Assembly: GCA_009779675.1 (NCBI GenBank)
Contig: WRDS01000008.1
Location: 1-36,339, forward strand
Direction of reading: 5' to 3'
DNA from: Coriobacteriia bacterium
GTDB lineage: Bacteria > Actinomycetota > Coriobacteriia > Anaerosomatales > PHET01
DNA: 36,339 nucleotides
The notes below the pieces were generated by a model, which saw nothing but the letters and a program-made list of their open reading frames with translations, had not been told where the DNA came from and did not search any database. Positions 1-9,800 of this stretch are shown one piece after another. How positions within the stretch are numbered: the stretch's first letter is position 1; every line of letters begins with the position of its first letter. The position numbers and the translations under genes are program-made.

Positions 1-400
<400 letters not shown>

Positions 401-627
401 AATGTTCACAAGCCATTTAGGCTTGTGGTTCACGAAGTTAAGATCCGGATCTATCCGGAGTTGGCTCACCTTCATCACCCAAAAACGAATCTAGGGGTCT
501 TATGCGACCCTTAATAAAGATACCGCCTGTAGATGATGCGGTTTGAACCTAAAAGGAAGTCATTCGGTTTGGTCCGTTGATTGACCCTCTCGAAATGACG
601 GGTTCATTTCTGGCTTGTCACAGTATC

Positions 628-645
628 CGGTTTTCAAGGTTCAAG
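628..645 (-). promoter_or_regulatory. boxA-like antitermination element in the rRNA leader
   Basis: On the minus strand the leader contains TTGAACCTTGAAAACCGG, resembling the boxA antitermination signals (…CTTTGAAAACT…) found in bacterial rRNA leaders. It lies between the promoter and the 16S 5' end, about 230 nt upstream of the gene, where boxA is expected. The assignment rests on similarity by eye and position only. Confidence 0.45.
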
Positions 646-720
646 CTGCGGCAAGACACGCGCAACAACTGTTGCTGTGCCCGCCGCACGCCGCCAAACG
701 GATTTAGACGGCGAGGAGGT

Positions 721-749
721 ACATTACGCGCTCGGCGTTGGAGTGTCAA
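721..749 (-). promoter_or_regulatory. rRNA operon promoter, sigma-70 type
   Basis: The minus strand reads TTGACA, a 17-nt spacer, then TAATGT: a perfect -35 box, ideal spacing and a -10 with one mismatch each at positions 3 and 5 of TATAAT. It lies about 320 nt upstream of the 16S gene and just downstream of the terminator that ends tyrS transcription. It is the strongest promoter-like sequence in the window. Confidence 0.7.
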
Positions 750-807
750 CACCATTCTGCAACTTTTTCAACGCACTTGAAAAAGCAGGCCGGGAAAGGT
801 CTGGTGA

Positions 808-835
808 TAGAAAAGCCCCCCAGACCCGGGAGGCT
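808..835 (-). terminator. Rho-independent terminator after tyrS
   Basis: On the minus strand AGCCTCCC and GGGGGGCT form an 8-bp stem (one T-G pair) around a GGGTCT loop, followed at once by TTTTCT. It lies between the tyrS stop and the rRNA promoter, so it most likely insulates the rRNA operon from tyrS readthrough. Confidence 0.7.
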
Positions 836-1017
836 CGATACGCGGCCATCTGCCGCGGGTATTTAACAAACCTACGGTAGCTTCCGGCATCGCCTCACTT
901 CGGAGAACTCTATTATCAACCAGCACCCCGATCCGACAGTCTCAATCTCGAGCGGTTTTTCAGTGTATCAAAAGATGGTGTGAAGGGGAATAGGTTTCTG
1001 CGTAATTGTCACAGGTT

Positions 1018-1049
1018 TTTGCGCAATGTTTTTGCGGGTTTTGCGCAAA
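1018..1049. repeat. 9-bp inverted repeat downstream of tyrS
   Basis: TTTGCGCAA at 1018-1026 and TTGCGCAAA at 1041-1049 are perfect inverted repeats separated by 14 nt. Each arm also contains the 8-bp palindrome TTGCGCAA. It sits 46 nt past the tyrS stop. The minus strand has no U-tract after the stem, so it is not a clear terminator. It may be a 3' end stabilising hairpin or a protein site. Confidence 0.4.
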
Positions 1050-1094
1050 GTGCTGATTTTCCCGATTTTCCGAGCATTCCTCCGAGCAGTTTCC

Positions 1095-2303
1095 CTAGCC
1101 TTTGGCAATGACCCGCGCAAAACGCCGTTTCCCGACTTGAAGCACTTTGCCTTCCACGCACACGCGCGCGAGGTTGTAGCAGCGGGCGGACAGCTGCTCG
1201 CCATCAGCGCGCACCCCTCCTCCATCGATCATGCGGCGGCCCTCCCCTGCCGAGGCAACGAGCCCGAGCTCGTGCAACAGCCCGGGGAGGTAGACATCCT
1301 CAGCGAGGGAGACGGCGACCTCGGGTATGTCGCTCGGCAGCTGGTGGCGCTTAAAGACCTGGTCGAACGCCTCCTCGGCGGCAACCGCCTCATCCATTGA
1401 GTGGTAGAGGGCGACGATCTCGCGGGCGAGGCGGCGCTTCGTCTCGTTGGGGTGTAGGTCCCCGCTTGAGAGCCGCTGCTCGATCGAGTCGGCCTCGGCG
1501 ACGGGAAGCAGCGTGCAGAGGCGGTAGTACCTGGGCACGAGCCCGTCGGGGATCGACATCACCTTGCCGAACATCTCGCTCGGTGCGTCGGTGAGCCCGA
1601 TGTAGTTGCCGTAGCTCTTGCTCATCTTTTGCAGGCCGTCTGTCCCTTCGAGCAGGGGCAGCGTGAGGCAGACCTGCGGCTCCAGCCCTGACTTCTCCAT
1701 GAGCTCGCGCGCCGCGAGCAGGTTGAAGAGCTGGTCGGTGCCGCCGATCTCGACATCGGCGGAGACCGCAACCGAGTCATACGCCTGCGCCATCGGGTAC
1801 AGGAGTTCGTGCAGCGAGATGCTCACGCCGCTCTTGTAGCGGTTGGAGAAGTCGTCCCGCTCAAGGATGCGGGCGACCGTGAAGCGGCTGGTCACGCGCA
1901 GGAGGTCGGCAAAGCCGAGGCCCGCAAGCCATTCGGAGTTGCGCCGCAGCTCGGTCTTTTCGGGGTCGAGTATCCGGAACACCTGGTCGATATAGGTCGC
2001 CGCGTGCGCCTCGACCTCTTCCCGGGCGAGCGCGGGTCGGGTGGTGTTGCGCCCCGAGGGATCGCCGATGAGCGCGGTGAAATCCCCGATAATCAACACG
2101 ACCTGGTGCCCGAGGTCTTGGAAGCTGCGCAGCTTGCGCAGGGACACGGCGTGGCCGAGGTGCAGGTCTGGCGCGGTCGGGTCGGCACCGAACTTGATGC
2201 GGAGCGGAGCCTGCCGGGCCAGCTTCTTCTTGAGGTCGGCCAGGGGGGTTATGTCCGCCGCGCCGCTTCCAATGATGTGCACCTGCTCGTCTACAGAAAG
2301 CAA
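1095..2303 (-). CDS. tyrS: Tyrosyl-tRNA synthetase
   Basis: Class I tyrosyl-tRNA synthetase, 402 aa. It charges tRNA-Tyr in the cytoplasm. The HIGH signature appears as HLGH (residues 48-51) in a Rossmann catalytic core, and the second signature is KMSKS near residue 226. That marks the KMSKS-type TyrRS rather than the KFGKT type of E. coli. The last 60 or so residues form an S4-like RNA-binding domain. The start is a TTG: the reverse strand has GGAGGAG about 5 nt upstream and no better ATG. It stands alone, divergent from the PBP gene at 2576, and is terminated before the rRNA operon. No T-box motif is visible upstream. Confidence 0.95.
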   Translation of the reverse strand: MLSVDEQVHIIGSGAADITPLADLKKKLARQAPLRIKFGADPTAPDLHLGHAVSLRKLRSFQDLGHQVVLIIGDFTALIGDPSGRNTTRPALAREEVEAHAATYIDQVFRILDPEKTELRRNSEWLAGLGFADLLRVTSRFTVARILERDDFSNRYKSGVSISLHELLYPMAQAYDSVAVSADVEIGGTDQLFNLLAARELMEKSGLEPQVCLTLPLLEGTDGLQKMSKSYGNYIGLTDAPSEMFGKVMSIPDGLVPRYYRLCTLLPVAEADSIEQRLSSGDLHPNETKRRLAREIVALYHSMDEAVAAEEAFDQVFKRHQLPSDIPEVAVSLAEDVYLPGLLHELGLVASAGEGRRMIDGGGVRADGEQLSARCYNLARVCVEGKVLQVGKRRFARVIAKG

Positions 2304-2339
2304 AAGTCTCCTCCGAAACGTAAACGCCGACGACAGCCG

Positions 2340-2401
2340 CGGCAGTTGGCGGCGGCACCGTCAACGGCGGCGGCAGTTGGCGGCGGGCATCGGTAACGCC
2401 G
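2340..2401. repeat. Imperfect 31-bp tandem duplication upstream of tyrS/PBP
   Basis: GGCAGTTGGCGGCGG occurs at 2341-2355 and again at 2372-2386, as part of two imperfect adjoining 31-bp units. It lies in the divergent gap between tyrS and the PBP gene and has no recognised function. It belongs to a wider set of short intergenic repeats in this window. Confidence 0.6.
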
Positions 2402-2575
2402 CCTTAACGGATCCAAGCGTACAGGCCCTGCCTGCGGCCCAGAGTGTCATACTATCAGCTGAACCGTTTTGTGGGCAGACAACGGGCAACTCCATGGGCA
2501 TTGCGTGGATGTTGGGACAAACGATGGGCGGCCTCATGGGCATTGGCCGTGCAGACAATATGGCATGGGGGACTG

Positions 2576-5329
2576 ATGAGCGACTCCCGTAAAAACAACA
2601 GTGCTGGGATGCCTCGGCGGAAAAGGCCTGCCAAGCAACCGCGCCAAGGCGTGCCCCGAAGCGCATCGGGGGCAAAGCCCAAAAGCGCCAGCCAACGTCC
2701 GCCGAGCAGAAAGCGCCAACCGGCCGCCTCGCAAAGGCCGCAGCAGAGGCCGCCCCAACAAACAGGTCAGCGGGCGGGTCAGCAAGCGGGTCGGCGGGTG
2801 CCTCGGCAGGCAGGCCAGCAGGCGGCTCGGCAACCGGGAGTCAAAAGGAGGAGGCCGGGGCCGGGCGGCGGCGGAGCGGGACCCAGGTCTGTCGCAGCGC
2901 GCACGGCGCGGAGGCGTCGTGCCCTCAAGGCCACCCTGCTCGTTATCCTGCTCGTCTTTGTCGCGCTGGCAGCGACCGGCTGCGCGGTCTACGCCTCCAT
3001 CTCATCAGGCCTTCCCGACCCCGACATCCGCAAGGCACGCGGCAGGGACCAGTCGACGATCATCATGGACCGGGACGGGAAGCAGATCGCCCGCCTGTTC
3101 GCCGAGCAGAACCGCCAGGACGTCCCCCTAGACAAGATGCCCAAACACCTGCGCGACGCGGTCATCGCCACCGAGGACAAGCGTTTCTACGCGCACGAGG
3201 GCGTCGACCTGATGGGCATCACGCGGGCGCTTGCCGTCGACATCGCCAAGCGGGACAAGGCCCAGGGCGGCTCGACCATAACGCAGCAATACGTCAAGCA
3301 GGCATTTGTCTCCTCTGACCGGACACTCAAGCGCAAGATCTCCGAGGCGCTGCTCGCGCTCAAGGTCGAGAAGCGCTACTCGAAGGACGAGATCCTCGAG
3401 TTGTACCTGAACACGATCTACTTCGGGCATGGCGCGTATGGGGTCGAGGCCGCCTCGCGGGCGTATTTCGGGAAGAGCGTCGAGAAGCTCAGCGTGGCCG
3501 AGGCGGCGATGATCGCGGGGGTGATCAAATCACCTGGCAGGTACTCGCCATACCTCAACCCAGAGAACGCGCTCGATCGGCGCAACACTGTCCTAAAACA
3601 GATGCGCGACCAGGACTTCATCGATCAGGCGACCTGGCAGGAGGCGCGTGAGACGCCTGTCGAGGTCACGGGGCTGAGCCCGCTTGCAAACACCGCCCCC
3701 TACTTCCTTGAGTGGGTCAAGGAGGGGCTGGTCGGCGAGTACGGGAAAGACGAGGTCTACCGTGGCGGCCTGCTCGTCCGGACCACTTTGGACCGCTCCA
3801 TGCAGGAGGCCGCTGAGAAGGCCGTTGCCGATGTGCTGAACCGCGAAGGCGATCCCTCGGCAGCACTTGTCGCCATACAGCCGAGCACCGGCGAAGTGCT
3901 CGCGATGGTCGGTGGCCTCGACTTCAAGACCCAGCAGTTCAACGTTGCCGTCCAGGGCAAACGCCAGCCTGGCTCGGCATTCAAGCCCTTTGTGCTTGCA
4001 ACCGCGCTGGCCGAGGGCGTGAGCCCTGAGAAGACCTTCCCGTCTGCGGCACGCAGCTTTGATGTCAATGGCAAGCCGTGGAAGGTGACGGGGAGCAGCG
4101 CTGGCACGAACGGGATGATGCGCCTGCGGCAGGCCACCGAGCTTTCGGTGAACTCCGTGTATGCGCAGCTGATCTTGGACGTGGGTGCCGACAATGTGGT
4201 GCGCACCGGAGAAAAACTCGGGCTGCACAAGGGCATCACGCCTGTTCCTGCGATCGCGCTTGGCGGGCTTGAGGACGGCGTCTCCCCCCTTGAGATGGCC
4301 CAGGCTTACGCGACCCTTGCGAACGGCGGCGTGCGGACCACCCCGTATGGCGTGTCAACGGTGAAGCTGCCTGACGCTACGGTCTTGGGCGAGACGAAGC
4401 CGAGCGCGGAAAAGGCCATCGACCCGGGCGTGGCATACCTCACGACAGACATACTGCGTGGCGTGATAGAGCGCGGGACCGGCACCTCGGCGAAGATCGG
4501 CAGGCAGGCGGCGGGCAAGACGGGCACCACCCAGCAGTATCGCGATGCCTGGTTCGTGGGGTACACGCCCGACCTGGTGTGCGCGGTCTGGGTTGGCTAC
4601 CCCGACTCCCAGCGCGAGATGAAGGGTGTCCACGGCGTGAACGTGAGCGGCGGCACGCTGCCGGCGGCCATATGGGGCCGCTTCATGAAGGATGCCCTCA
4701 AGGACACTCCGAAAACGGAGTTCAAGCAGCCAAAAGGGCTCACGCATATCGAGGTCTGCTCGGAGAGCGGCCTGAGTGCCACCGAGTTCTGCCCGACGCG
4801 CATGAGCGCCCTTGTCCTGGCGAACAACCTCCCGCCAGCCTGTGAGGCCCACATGGAATCGGCCGAGGTGACGGTCCCGAACCTTGTCGGGATGGCGAAA
4901 GCGGCCGCTGTGAGCGCCCTTGAGGAGGCCGGGCTCAAGGCGAAGACCGTCGACCAGGCGGCAGCTGCGGACGCAGAGCCAGGAACCGTCATCTCGCAAG
5001 ACCCCAAGGCGGGCACAAAGGTCGAAGCGGGCTCGACGGTCACTGTCACGGTCGCTTCCTCCGCGGGAGGGTCGGCGAAAAGCCCGACACCGACATTCTA
5101 CCTACCGGTAAAGGCCGCTGTGGGAGACCCGATAAAGCTCGTCGCAGGCTCATCCGGCGGCGGTGGGTCGGCGGCCACCTATTACTGGGAGTTTGGCGAC
5201 GGCACGGATGCCACCGGGCAAAAGGTCTCCCACGCATGGGACGCACCAGGCACGTATGAGGTGACGCTTTGGGTGACCGAGAGCAACGGGGCACGCGGCT
5301 CGCTCACCAAGAAGATCGCGATCAAGTAG
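2576..5329 (+). CDS. Class A penicillin-binding protein with PASTA and PKD domains
   Basis: Bifunctional peptidoglycan synthase: it polymerises lipid II and cross-links the stem peptides outside the membrane. From the N-terminus (917 aa): a Pro/Gln/Arg-rich cytoplasmic tail of about 110 residues; one membrane helix (about 118-143); a GT51 glycosyltransferase with catalytic Glu in ATEDKRF (about 198) and GGSTITQQ; a transpeptidase with SAFK (about 468), SVN (about 523) and KTGT (about 647); one PASTA repeat (about 762-828); and a PKD-like beta domain (about 842-915) with WEFGDG and a GTYEVTLWV strand. The ORF track starts 44 codons earlier at a GTG, but the ATG at 2576 follows a GGGGGA ribosome site. 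A terminal PKD domain is uncommon in PBPs. The gene stands alone and is followed by a gap and the accessory island. Confidence 0.93.
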   Translation: MSDSRKNNSAGMPRRKRPAKQPRQGVPRSASGAKPKSASQRPPSRKRQPAASQRPQQRPPQQTGQRAGQQAGRRVPRQAGQQAARQPGVKRRRPGPGGGGAGPRSVAARTARRRRALKATLLVILLVFVALAATGCAVYASISSGLPDPDIRKARGRDQSTIIMDRDGKQIARLFAEQNRQDVPLDKMPKHLRDAVIATEDKRFYAHEGVDLMGITRALAVDIAKRDKAQGGSTITQQYVKQAFVSSDRTLKRKISEALLALKVEKRYSKDEILELYLNTIYFGHGAYGVEAASRAYFGKSVEKLSVAEAAMIAGVIKSPGRYSPYLNPENALDRRNTVLKQMRDQDFIDQATWQEARETPVEVTGLSPLANTAPYFLEWVKEGLVGEYGKDEVYRGGLLVRTTLDRSMQEAAEKAVADVLNREGDPSAALVAIQPSTGEVLAMVGGLDFKTQQFNVAVQGKRQPGSAFKPFVLATALAEGVSPEKTFPSAARSFDVNGKPWKVTGSSAGTNGMMRLRQATELSVNSVYAQLILDVGADNVVRTGEKLGLHKGITPVPAIALGGLEDGVSPLEMAQAYATLANGGVRTTPYGVSTVKLPDATVLGETKPSAEKAIDPGVAYLTTDILRGVIERGTGTSAKIGRQAAGKTGTTQQYRDAWFVGYTPDLVCAVWVGYPDSQREMKGVHGVNVSGGTLPAAIWGRFMKDALKDTPKTEFKQPKGLTHIEVCSESGLSATEFCPTRMSALVLANNLPPACEAHMESAEVTVPNLVGMAKAAAVSALEEAGLKAKTVDQAAAADAEPGTVISQDPKAGTKVEAGSTVTVTVASSAGGSAKSPTPTFYLPVKAAVGDPIKLVAGSSGGGGSAATYYWEFGDGTDATGQKVSHAWDAPGTYEVTLWVTESNGARGSLTKKIAIK

Positions 5330-5720
5330 GCGCGGCTGGGGCTGGCGGGCAGGCTGCAGCCTCCTGAGTGGGGGTTGCGGCCTAAACGATAGGTCGCCGA
5401 GTCATAACTGGCCTCTTGCGCTTACAGCGCATGTGCTGAAACGCACCCTGTCGAAGTGCGCACGGCAGTCGCCGAACATGCGACCCAGCGACGGAACGTG
5501 CCTTTTGCTTGTGGCAGTCAGCTGCATGAGGGTTTATCTTGTGCACAGTACGCTATCAGGGAAGATGCTGAGTTTCCCGGATCCATGCCCCTAACAAGGA
5601 CAGAATCGCGAAGAATGTCCCGCTCGCGAGATAGAACAGTATGAACAACATTAAGCCCGTGACCCAGCTCCTAGCAGCTCGTCTTGCCTAGCGTCACAAA
5701 AAACGGATACTGCTCACACG
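5330..5720. other. Gene-poor gap before the accessory island
   Basis: No convincing conserved gene is visible here. It holds a 12-bp palindrome AGGCTGCAGCCT just after the PBP stop (no T-tract, so not an obvious terminator), a GCGC-rich patch near 5420-5445, and one short hydrophobic ORF on the minus strand that is listed separately. The 62-aa plus-strand ORF at 5456 has no recognisable features. Confidence 0.5.
5556..5651 (-). CDS. Possible 31-aa hydrophobic peptide (not in ORF track)
   Basis: An ATG on the minus strand at 5651 opens a 31-aa frame made almost entirely of one predicted membrane helix (starting MLFILFYLASGTFF), with a short polar tail IRETQHLP. The frame is also open a little upstream, to a TAG. 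No good ribosome site precedes the ATG. It could be a small membrane protein, a type I toxin-like peptide or a fragment of a lost membrane gene at the edge of the island. Family unknown. Chance hydrophobicity in a U-rich strand cannot be excluded. Confidence 0.2.
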   Translation of the reverse strand: MLFILFYLASGTFFAILSLLGAWIRETQHLP

Positions 5721-5735
5721 CCCTTTCGATATACC

Positions 5736-5971
5736 CTCTAAGAAAAGCTCTGCCATATATTGTTGGGCAAGGACTTGAAAAAAGAAGAGCTTGGTTATGT
5801 TTGTGGAGGTACGCACATGCACCGTCAGCAAATTCGCTCGCGGCAAGAACATCACCGTCAACGTGCTTCAAAAAAATCTGCAAGTCGTTGGGGTGCGACA
5901 TCGGCAACATTATGGAGATTCTGCCGGACGGAGAGAACGGCACGACGGCACGAAGAGGAATTGACACATGA
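5736..5971 (+). pseudogene. Frameshifted XRE-family (HTH_26-like) transcriptional regulator
   Basis: Three reading frames together spell a short Cro/CI-type regulator of about 75 aa. One frame gives KLCHILLGKDLKKEEL (from 5745), another gives TVSKFARGKNITVNVLQK (up to about 5875), and a third gives KICKSLGCDIGNIMEILPDG to the stop at 5971. The last block is the typical C-terminal signature of small HTH_26/XRE proteins. The shifts fall near an AAAA run before 5745, between about 5785 and 5820, and at a seven-A run at 5870-5876. The stop overlaps the next start as ATGA, so this was once the first gene of the restriction-like operon, probably its controller. Sequencing error in A-runs could explain some but probably not all three shifts. 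Confidence 0.6.
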
Positions 5972-6888
5972 ATGAAATGCGACAAGCGCACGAGAAGATA
6001 GCAGCCTCGTCATCCGATGTGCTGGAGAACGACATCGGAATAAGTATGCCTCGCATACTTGAAATTCTGTTGTTGGATAGGACTACTTCAACACTGAACA
6101 CCCCCAAGAATATCATCTGGGCGAACGGCAACTATAAGTATTACGACGCAACTGTTTATGCCCCGACGGCACAAATACTGCCGGAGCTTATAACTAACAA
6201 GAGAGGCTCTTTGATAAGGCCGAGGGCATTGAAGGCGACGGCATTACAAAAAGAGCGCACGCGGAAACAGGCCGAGGTATTCACGCCCATTTGGGTCGTG
6301 AAAAAGCAAAACGATGCAGTAGACGAGGGATACAAGAACGATGACTTGGAGACCTACACCCGCCGCAAGTGGCTTGAAATCACCTGTGGCGAAGCCCCCT
6401 ACATGGCTACCCGCTACGACATGGAGACTGGCGAGCTTGTGCCGATTGCCGAGCGTGTCGGCTTCGTTGATAGAAAGCTCGCACGGATAAACAACGAGAT
6501 AACCGACAAAGCCGAGTGGCAGCGGTTGGTGGAGCTTGCCTACAAGTCCTGCTACGGCTTCGAGTGGAACGGCGATTCGCTGCTGCTCGCCCGTGAGAAC
6601 CTGCTCTACACTTACCGTGACTACTGCCTTACTAAGTGGAGCAGCGAGCCATTATACGGCCTGCTCGAGGAAATCGCGGTTATCATCAGCTACAACGTCT
6701 TCCAGATGGACGGATTGAAATACACCATCCCGCTCACAGAGAAAAGGGAGAAGGTCGAGGTAACACAACCGTCGTTGTTCGACATAGACGAGCCGAAAGA
6801 GGAATGGCGAATCACACCCGGAAAGCGGGTCAGGATTATGAATTGGGACACGAGCAAAATGGAGTATTTCGACAGAGAGACAAAATGA
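5968..6888 (+). CDS. N6-adenine methyltransferase-like protein of a restriction system
   Basis: 306 aa; start ATG overlaps the stop of the regulator remnant (ATGA). The middle resembles the front half of gamma-class N6-adenine DNA methyltransferases: a motif X-like AEVFTPIWVVKKQ (about residue 92), a motif I-like EITCGEAPY (about 137) and a GFEWNGDSLLLARENLL block (about 198) that resembles the motif II/III region. No NPPY/NPPF catalytic motif IV is visible, so it may bind S-adenosylmethionine or DNA without methylating alone. Similar small proteins, as I recall, are annotated as restriction endonuclease subunit M next to GIY-YIG/helicase genes. Its stop overlaps the next start (ATGA), pointing to coupled translation and a complex with that protein. 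GC is clearly below that of the flanking housekeeping genes. Confidence 0.7.
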   Translation: MNEMRQAHEKIAASSSDVLENDIGISMPRILEILLLDRTTSTLNTPKNIIWANGNYKYYDATVYAPTAQILPELITNKRGSLIRPRALKATALQKERTRKQAEVFTPIWVVKKQNDAVDEGYKNDDLETYTRRKWLEITCGEAPYMATRYDMETGELVPIAERVGFVDRKLARINNEITDKAEWQRLVELAYKSCYGFEWNGDSLLLARENLLYTYRDYCLTKWSSEPLYGLLEEIAVIISYNVFQMDGLKYTIPLTEKREKVEVTQPSLFDIDEPKEEWRITPGKRVRIMNWDTSKMEYFDRETK

Positions 6889-9800
6889 GCATGAATAACA
6901 ATACGGTCATCAGAACCACGAAGATCATTTACCCGCAAATCTACGCCTATATTCTACCCACATTTGAGCCGAAGGACGGTTGGGTAAAAATTGGCTATAC
7001 AGAGCGGCAAGACGTTGACAGTCGTATCAAGGAGCAGACGCATACAGCGGCGGTCAATTTGGAATACTCCAAGCTGTGGTCAGAACCTGCCAAGTTCACG
7101 GGTTCCGATGTATGGTTCAAGGACAAGCAACTCCACACCTACCTACGTAAGTTCAAGGGGATTGAGCAGGAGCCGAACACGGAGTGGTTCTACTATGACG
7201 GAACACCGCAACAAGCGCATGATGACTTCGATGATTTTAGAAGTAACTGCTTGGGCAACTCCGTTCAGGCGGGCAGCCAACTTGAATACCAGCTTCGCCA
7301 CGAGCAAGAACTGGCCGTGGAAAGGACACTTGCATATGCAAAAGCACACCCTAACGGCGAATTTTTGTGGAACGCAAAGCCTCGCTTCGGTAAAACGCTG
7401 ACTACCTATGACTTAGCCCGCCGGCTAGATGCGATGAAAGTTTTGGTCGTTACAAATCGTCCAGCTATCGCCAACTCATGGCACGACGATTTCGAGACCT
7501 TCATCGCTTGGCAGACAAACTACTTCTTTATCTCTACCGCGGATTCATTGAAAGAGAGACCCGTCCTTACGAGGGAGCAGTATTTAGACCAGAGCATTGG
7601 CAAGCCCCAAGATTCCGGGTTCATCGCTTTCATTTCCTTACAGGACTTGAAAGGGTCGCTCTATTTCGGCGGCGGCTTCAATAAACTCGAATGGGTCAAA
7701 GGTCTGAAATGGGATTTACTTGTCATCGACGAAGCACACGAAGGCGTTGACACCTTCAAGACCGATGTTGCCTTCAACAATATAAAATGCGACTTCACTT
7801 TGCATTTATCAGGCACCCCGTTCCAAGCGGTTGCCTCTGGTAGATTCGCCGAGGAACAGATATTCAACTGGACGTATGCAGACGAGCAAGACGCAAAAGT
7901 CGCATGGTCGGACGCAGAGCAAAACAACCCTTATGAGAGACTGCCGCGCTTGAACCTGTTCTCATATCAGATGAGCCAGATGATTACCGACGAGGTAAAC
8001 AAGGGAGCCAATATCGAAGGCAAGGATGTAGACTTCGCCTTCGACTTGAACGAATTTTTCGAGACGAACGACAGCGGCAATTTCGTCCATGAGGCCGAAG
8101 TGAGCAAGTGGCTTGACACGCTCTCTGAGAACGAGAAGTACCCATTCTCCACCAAGGAACTGCGCGACGAGTTGAAACACACTTTTTGGTTGCTCAATCG
8201 TGTTGCAAGCGCAAAGGCTCTTGCCAAGCTCTTGAAGCAGCACCCCGTCTTTGAGAACTACGAAGTCATCTTGGCAGCGGGCGACGGCAGGATGGAAGAC
8301 GACCAGACCGCCAACGAAAAATCGTTCGACAGGGTTCGCACAGCGATAAAGAAGCATGACAAGACCATCACGCTTTCCGTCGGACAGCTCACAACGGGCG
8401 TGACCGTCCCAGAGTGGTCAGCAGTCCTCATGCTCTCCAACGTGAAGTCGCCGAGCCTTTATATGCAAGCGGCTTTCCGGGTGCAGAACCCATGGGACTA
8501 CGAGGTAGATGGCGAGAGGCGCCAGAAGCAGAATGCTTACGTCTTTGACTTCGCGCCGGAACGCACACTCATCATCTATGACGAGTTCGCAAACAACCTG
8601 AACAGCAAGACTGTATCTGGCGGCGGCACCACGATTGACCGCGAGGACAACATCAAGACGCTGCTCAACTTCTTCCCTGTCATCGCCGAGGATGACGAGG
8701 GCAAGATGGTGGAGCTTGACGTTCGGCAGGTTCTGACCATCCCGAAAGCATTAAAGGCAAGAGAAGTTGTCAGGCGCGGTTTCATGTCGAATCTCTTGTT
8801 CCAGAATATCTCCGGCATTTTCGCCTCAACGGAAGCACGCGAAATCTTGGAGCAGCTCAACCCCGTCGATGTGGGTAAGGTCACGCCACGTCAAACGGAC
8901 GATACCATCGACACACAAGGCGTTCAGGTTGATGGCTACGGTGAAGTGGTCGTGCCGCCGCCTATGGTTCTAAAAGAGACCGAGGCTCGTTTTGGTGAGA
9001 AGGTCTATGCCGATATTGCCGGAGCTGTACAACAGGCAGCAGAACAATCTGTGCCTAACCTAACCAGCACGGTCGCTACGGCTTTCACTCAAAATGTGCT
9101 TGACGCCGTGAAAGAGCTTGCGAGGGACAACGCTATCACGATGGCGCAAGCGGAGCAGGTGATAAAGCAAAATGCAAACGTCATCGCCCGCGAGGTTGAG
9201 ATCGTACAGAAGCAAGCTGAAATCAAACAAGCCGAGGCAAAGATTGAGTTCGAGCGTCAGGTCGCCGCCGCCAAAAGCGACAAGACGGCTGTCGCCGAGG
9301 CGAAGGCGAAATTCGAGGCAACGACGCAGCAGATACAGGACGATTTCAAGAAAGGCGTTACCTTAAAGGTCGAGGAGAAGACCAAGAAACTTACACAGAA
9401 ATCGACCGAATCCATCTTGAAAGAAGCTGAGGAAAAGAAAAAGGCGACTGTCGAGGATGATGTCCGCGCCAGACTGCGCGGCTTCGCCCGCACCATTCCG
9501 TCGTTCCTAATGGCATACGGCACAGTTGAGACAACGCTGAAAAACTTCGACGAAAACATCAAGGACGAGGTTTTCAAAGAGGTGACCGGCATAACGCTTG
9601 ACCAGTTCCGTACCCTGCGGGACACCTATGAGTTCTTCGATGGCGTTGTCTTCGATGAGTCCATACAAGAGTTCCTGCACAAGAAGGAGCAGCTCGCAGA
9701 CTACTTTGACGACAGCCAAACCGAGAACATATTCGACTACATCCCGCCGCAGAAGACCAATCAGATTTTCACGCCGAAGAAGGTTGTGAAGCTGATGATC

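Noticed and set aside
2926-3000. Lipobox-like LAATGC in the first PBP
   Set aside because: Position -3 is not L/V/I, and it sits at the end of a normal PBP anchor helix far from the N-terminus.
5671-5991. 106-aa minus-strand ORF
   Set aside because: It lies antisense to the XRE remnant, whose family signature is clear on the plus strand; the minus frame has no recognisable motif.
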